Shown piece after piece: positions 58,301 through 64,000 of a stretch of 64,000 bases of DNA. Below the pieces are notes generated by a model, which was not told where the DNA came from, ran no database searches, and was given only the letters and a program-made list of their open reading frames with translations. This DNA is from Eleusine coracana subsp. coracana (lineage: Eukaryota > Streptophyta > Magnoliopsida > Poales > Poaceae): NCBI GenBank assembly GCA_032690845.1, contig CM064426.1:43540508-43604507 (forward strand), written 5' to 3'. Within the stretch, counting starts at the first letter, position 1, and every line of letters starts with the position of its first letter. The translations under genes and the position numbers were made by a program.

Positions 58301-61300
58301 GTCACTCGGCGACGATATGATGTCTAATGGTAGCTCTATTCTTTGTCCATACTCGATAATTCTCATCAGTGATACGGTGTCTATCGAGCATGATGACATT
58401 GAGTGAGCAACATGTTTTGATTATCGTCACAGCTTGGCCACCGATTGATTGGATTCGCCATGTCTATACTTCGTTATTCTAGCCGGTGATATGGTGTCCA
58501 TTGAGTATATGATATTGGACGAGTCATTAGGCGATGATATGATGTCTGTTGGTAACTCTATTCTTTGTCCATACTCAATAGTTCTCGTTGGTGATATGGT
58601 GTCTATCGAGCATGATGACATTGAATAAGCATCTGATAAGGTCTCATCTCATCGACGTCATAGTTTATCCCGATTGATTGGACTTGCCTTGTGTTTGCTT
58701 CATTGGTTCTAGCTAGTGATACGGTGCCCAATTAGTATACGACATTGGACGAGTCACTCGGCGACGATATGATGTCTAATGGTAGCTCTATTCTTTGTCC
58801 ATACTCGATAATTCTCGCCGGTGATACGGTGTCTATGGAGCATTATGACATTGAGTGAGCAACATGTTTTGATTGTCGTCATAGCTTGGCCCCCGATTGA
58901 TTGGACTCACCTTGTCTATACTTAGCTGTTCTAGCTGGTGATACGGTATCCATTGAATATATGATATTGGACGAGTCAATAGGCAACGAAATGATGTCTC
59001 ATGGTACCTCTATTCTTTATCCATACTCGATAGTTCTCGCTGGTGGTATGGTGTCTATCGAGCATGATGACACTATATAAGCATCTCGTAAGGTCTCTTC
59101 TCATTGACATCACAGTTTGGCCCAATTGATTGGACTCGCCCTGTTTTTGCTTCATTGGTTCTAGCCAGTGATACGGTGTCCAATTAGTATATGACATTGG
59201 ACGAGTCGCTCGGCGATGATATGATGTCTAATGGTAGCTCTATTCTTTGTCCATACTCGATAATGCTCGCCGGTGATACGGTGTCTATCGAGCATAATGA
59301 CATTGAGTGAGCAACATGTTTTGATTGTCGTCACAGCGTGGCCCCCGATTGATTGGATTCGCCTTGTCTATACTTTGTTATTTTGGCCGGTGATACAGTG
59401 TCCATTGAGTATATGATATTGGACGAGTCATTAGGCGATGATATGATGTCTCATGGTAGCCCTAGTCTTTGTCCATCCTCGATAATTCTCGCCAGTGATA
59501 CGGTGTATATCGAGCATAATGACATTGAGTGAGCAACATGTTTTGATTGTCGTCATAGCTTTGCCCCTGATTGATTGGATTCGCTTTGTCTATACTTTGT
59601 TATTCCAGCCGGTGATACTGTGTCCATTGAGTATATTATATTGGACGAGTCATTAGGCGATGATATGATGTCTTATGCTACCTCTATTCTTTGTTTATAC
59701 TCGACAGTTCTCGCTGGTGATACTGAATAAGCATCACGTAAGGTCTCATCTTATCGACGTCACTGTTTGGCCCGATTGATTGGACTCACCTTGTGTTTGC
59801 TTCTTTGGTTCTAGTCGATGATATGGTGTCCAATTAGTATATGACATTGGATGAGTCTCTAGGCGACGATATGATGTCTCATGGTAGCTCTATTATTTAT
59901 CCATACCCGATAGTTCTCACCGCTGATACAGCGTCTATCGAGCATGATGACATTGAATGAGCAACATGTTCTGATTGTCGCCACAACTTGGCCTCCAATT
60001 GGTTGGACCAGCCTTGTCAATACTATGTTGTTCTAGCTGTTGATACGGTGTCTATCGAGCATGATGATATTGAGTGAGCAACATGTTTTGATTGTCGTCA
60101 TAGCTTGGCCCCCGATTGATTGGATTCGCCTTGTCTATACTTCGTTATTCTAGCCGGTGATACGATGTCCATTGAGTATATGATATTGGACAAGTCATTA
60201 GGCGATGATATGATGTCTCATAGTACCTCTAGTCTTTGTCCATACTCAGTAGTTCTCGCCGGTGATACGGTGTCTATCAAGCATGATGACATTGAATGAG
60301 CAACATGTTCTGATTGTTGTCACAACTTGGCCTCCAATTTGTTGGACACACCTTGTCTATACTGCGTTGTTCTAGCCGTTGATACGGTGTCCATTGAGTA
60401 TATTATATTGGACGAGCCATTAGGCGATGATATGATGTCTTATGGTACCTCTATTCTTTGTCCATACTCGACAATTCTTGCTGGTGATACTGAATAAGCA
60501 TCACGTAAGGTCTCATCTTATCAACGTCACTGTTTGGCCCGATTGATTGGACTCACCTTGTCTTTGCTTCGTTGGTTCTAGCCGGTGAGACGGTGTCCAT
60601 TGAGTATATGATATTGGACAAGTCATTAGGCGATGACATGATGTCTCATGGTAGCTCTATTCTTTGTCCATACTTGATAGTTCTCGCCGATGATACTGTG
60701 TCTATTGAGCATGATGACATTGAGTGAGCAACATGTTTTGATTGTCGTCACAGCTTGGCCCCCGATTGATTGGACTCGCCTTGTCTATACTTAGTTGTTC
60801 TAGCTGGTGATACGGTGTCCATTGAGTATATGATATTGGACGAGTCACTAGGCGAGGATATGATGTCTCATGGTACCTCTATTCTTTGTCCGTACTAGAT
60901 AGTTCTCGCTGATGATACTGACTAAGCATCTCGTAAGGTCTCATCTCATCGACATCACAGTTTGGCCAAATTGATTGGACTCGCCTTGTGTTTGCTTTGT
61001 TGGTTCTAGCTGGTGATGCTGTGTCCAATTAGTATATGACATTGGACGAGTCACTAGGCGATGATATGATGTCTCATGGTAGCCCTATTCTTTGTCCATA
61101 CTCGATAGTTCTCGCCTATGATATGGTGTTGATCGAGTGTGGCGACATTGAGTGAGCTACATTTCTAATTATTGTCACAGCTTGGCCCCCGATTGAGGGA
61201 ACTCGCCTTGTCTATACTTCGTTGTTGTAGCCGGTGAGACGGTGTCCATTGAGTATATGATATTAGACAAGTCATTAGGCGGTGGTATGATGTCTCATGG

Positions 61301-64000
61301 TAGCTCTATTCTTTGTCCATACTCGATAGTTCTCGCCGGTGATACGGTCTCTATCGAGCATGATGACACTGAGTGAGCAACATGTTCTGATTGTCGTCAC
61401 AACTTGGCCCCCGATTCATTGGATTCGCCTTGTCTATACTTTGTTATTCTAGCAGGTGATACGGTGTCCATTGAGTATATGATATTGGACGAGTCATTAG
61501 GCGATGATATGATGTCTCATGGTAGCTATAGTCTTTGTCCATACTCAGTAGTTCTCGCTGGTGATACGGTGTCTATCGAGCATGATGACATTGAGTGAGC
61601 AACATGTTCTGATTGTCATCACAACTTGGCCCCCAATTGATTGGACTCGCCTTGTCTAAAATTCATTGTTCTAGATGGTGATACGGTGTCCACTGAGTAT
61701 ATGATATTGGACGAGTCATTAGGCGATGATGTGATGTCTCATGGTACCTATATTCTTTGTCCATACTCGATAGTTCTGGCTGGTGATATGGTGTCTATCG
61801 AGCATGATGACACTGAATAATTATTGTCACAGCTTGGCCCCCGATTGAGGGAACTTGCCTTGTCTATACTTCGTTGTTGTAGCCGGTGAGACGGTGTCCA
61901 TTGAGTATATGATATTGGACAAGTCATTAGGCGATGACATGATGTCTCATGGTAGCTCTATTCTTTGTCCATACTTGATAGTTCTCGCCGATGATACTGT
62001 GTCTATTGAGCATGATGACATTGAGTGAGCAACATGTTTTGATTGTCGTCACAGCTTGGCCCCCGATTGATTGGACTCGCCTTGTCTATACTTTGTTGGT
62101 TCCAGCCGGTGATACGGTGTCCAATTAGTATATGACATTGGATGAGTCACTCGGTGACGATATGATGTCTAATGGTAGCCCTATTCTTTGTCCATACTCG
62201 ATAATTCTCACCCGTGATACGGTGTCTATCGAGCATGATGATATTAAGTGAGCAACATGTGTTGATTGTCATCACAGCTTGGTCCCCGTTTGATTGGATT
62301 CGCCTTGTCTATACTTCGTTATTCTAGCCGATGATATGGTGTTCATTGAGTATATGATATTGGATGAGTCATTAGGCGACGATATGATGTCTCATGGTAG
62401 CTCTATTCTTTGTCCATACTCAATAGTTCTTGCCGGTGATACGGTGTCTATCGAGCATGATGACATTGAGTGAGCAACATATTCTGATTGTCGTCATAGC
62501 TTGGCCTCCAATTGGTTGGACTCGCCTTGTCTATACTTCACTGTTCTAGCTGGTGATATGGTGTCCATTGAGTATATGATATTGGACGAGTCATTAGGCG
62601 ATGATATGATGTCTCATGGTATCTCTATTCTTTGTCGATACTCGATAGTTCTCGCTGGTGATATGGTGTCTATCGAGCATGATGACATTGAAAAAGCATC
62701 TCGTAAGGTCTCATCTCATCGATGTCACAGTTTGGCCTAATTGATTGGACTCGCCTTGTCTATACTTCACTGTTCTTGCTGGTGATACAGTGTCCATTGA
62801 ATATATGATATTGGACGAGTCATTAGGCGATGATATGATGTCTCATGGTATCTCTATTCTTTGTCGATACTCGATAGTTCTCGCTGGTGATATGGTGTCT
62901 ATCGAGCATGATGACATTGAAAAAGCATCTCGTAAGGTCTCATCTCATCGATGTCACAGTTTGGCCTAATTGATTGGACTCGCCTTGTGTTTGCTTCATT
63001 GGTTCTAGCCAGTGATACGGTGTCCAATTAGTATATGACATTGGATGAGTCACTCGGCGATGATATGATGTCTAATGGTAGCTCTATTCTTTGTCCATAC
63101 TCGATAATTCTCGCAGGTGATACGGTGTCTATTGAGCATAATGACATTGAGTGAGCAACATGTTTTTATTGTCGTCACAGCTTGGCCCCCGGTTGATTGG
63201 ACTCGCCTTGTCTATACTTTGTTGTTCTAGCTGGTGATACGGTGTCCATTGAGTATATGATATTGGACGAGTCATAAGGCGATGATATGATGTCTGATGT
63301 GGTAGCTCTATTCTTTGTCCATACTCTATAGTTCTCGCCAGTGATACGGTGTCTATCGAGCATGATGACGTTGAGTGAGCAACATGTTTTGATTGTCGTC
63401 ATAGCTTGTCCCCTGATTGATTAGACTCGCCTTGTCTATACTTTGTTGGTTCTAGCCTGTGATACGGTGTCCAATTAGTATATGACATTGGACGAGTCAC
63501 TCGGCGATGATATGATGTCTAATGATAGCTCTATTCTTTGTCCATATTCGATAGTTCTCACCAGTGATACGGTGTCTATCGAGCATGATGATATTGAGTG
63601 AGCAACATGTTTTGATTGTCATCACAGCTTGGCCCCCGATTGATTGGATTCGCCTTGTCGATATTTCGTTATTGTAGCCGGTGATACGATGTCCATTGAG
63701 TATATGATATTGGACGAGTCATTAGGTGACGATATGAGGTCTCATGGTAGCTCTATTCTTTGTCCATACTCAATAGTTCTCGCCAGTGATACGGTGTCTA
63801 CCGAGCATGATGACATTGAGTGAGCAACATGTTCTGATTGTCGTCATAGCTTGGCCCCCAATTGATTGGACTCGCCTTGTCTATACTTCGATGTTCTAGC
63901 TGGTGATACAGTGTCCATTGAATATATGATATTGGACGAGTCATTAGGTGACGATATGATGTCTCATGGTACATCTATTCTTTGTCCATACTCGATTGTT
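52348..64000. repeat. Satellite 2, block 5 (to window end)
   Basis: About 52 monomers with no transposon inside. Monomers alternate between a CCATTGAGTATATGATATTG / TCATTAGGCGA / GTCTCATGG type and a CCAATTAGTATATGACATTG / TCACTCGGCGA / GTCTAATGG type. Linkers are GTGAGCAACATG, GAATAAGCATCTCG or GTGAGCTACATTTC. Dimers of about 453-456 bp marked by the AAGGTCTCATCTCAT linker occur at 55.5-55.9, 57.1-57.5 and 58.2-59.1 kb. Short plus-strand frames recur each monomer and are not genes. The array continues beyond 64000. Confidence 0.95.
62520..62980. repeat. Recent duplication of one 230-bp satellite 2 monomer
   Basis: Two adjacent monomers share private variants: CTTCACTGTTCT, GGTATCTCTATTC, TTTGTCGATACTCG, GACATTGAAAAAGC, and CGATGTCACAGTTTGGCCTAA. 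They differ at only a few positions. In both, the usual linker stop (GAATAA) is GAAAAA. Confidence 0.85.

Noticed and set aside
45026..63402. Short frames recurring in satellite 2 (for example LAGDTVSIEYMILDESLGDD on the plus strand)
   Set aside because: The 222-bp monomer is a multiple of three, so one frame repeats in register and ends at the linker stop. Frames on both strands are equally common and vary like non-coding DNA.
1..64000. tRNA, rRNA, host protein-coding genes or a novel gene system
   Set aside because: None found on either strand. Every substantial frame belongs to a retroelement or to a tandem repeat.

Overview
This is repetitive heterochromatin from a plant nuclear genome, most likely a grass. 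I see no host protein gene, tRNA, rRNA or CRISPR array. The evidence for a plant is the set of Ty3/gypsy retrotransposons primed by initiator-Met tRNA. Several have very long LTRs (about 3.8 kb), one carries a degenerate chromodomain, and others have a CRM-type coding tail that runs into the LTR. The grass assignment is inference from how these families look, not a database match.

Two unrelated tandem repeats form the backbone. Satellite 1 (1-10194) is a GA-rich minisatellite of about 40-50 bp units with kilobase-scale internal duplications. Satellite 2 has a monomer of about 222 bp with an internal half-repeat. It fills 15561-18035, 40177-43390, 44154-45084, 51527-51585 and 52348-64000, about 18 kb in all. 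These blocks form one array once later insertions are removed.

All recognisable retroelements lie on the minus strand. E (10195-15560) is one 3.8-kb LTR, its primer-binding site and a scrap of protease/linker coding sequence that abuts satellite 1. A (18036-40176, TSD GACTC) is a CRM-like element with two LTRs and a decayed gag-pol. A second element, B (Tekay-type, with chromodomain remnant), sits in A's leader. A 3.84-kb solo LTR, S (TSD CCAGG), sits inside B's LTR. Much of B plus part of S is repeated in tandem with a 7563-bp offset. D1 and D2 are two copies of one solo LTR, made by a 1.75-kb tandem duplication of the host array. C (45085-51526, TSD GAATA) is a younger CRM-like element that landed inside the second copy of that duplication.

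Relative order, from by-eye divergence: A's LTR pair is the most diverged (about 6-8%), the D1/D2 duplication is about 5-6%, C's LTR pair is about 2.8% (18 differences in 638 bp), and the B tandem copies are about 0.7%. Every gag-pol is broken by nonsense codons, frameshifts or deletions, so nothing here looks able to move on its own. The features most worth following up are the satellite 2 architecture, the CRM-like insertions in it, the divergence step inside the B/S tandem copies, and an LTR-like segment with its own PPT and PBS just inside A's 5' LTR.
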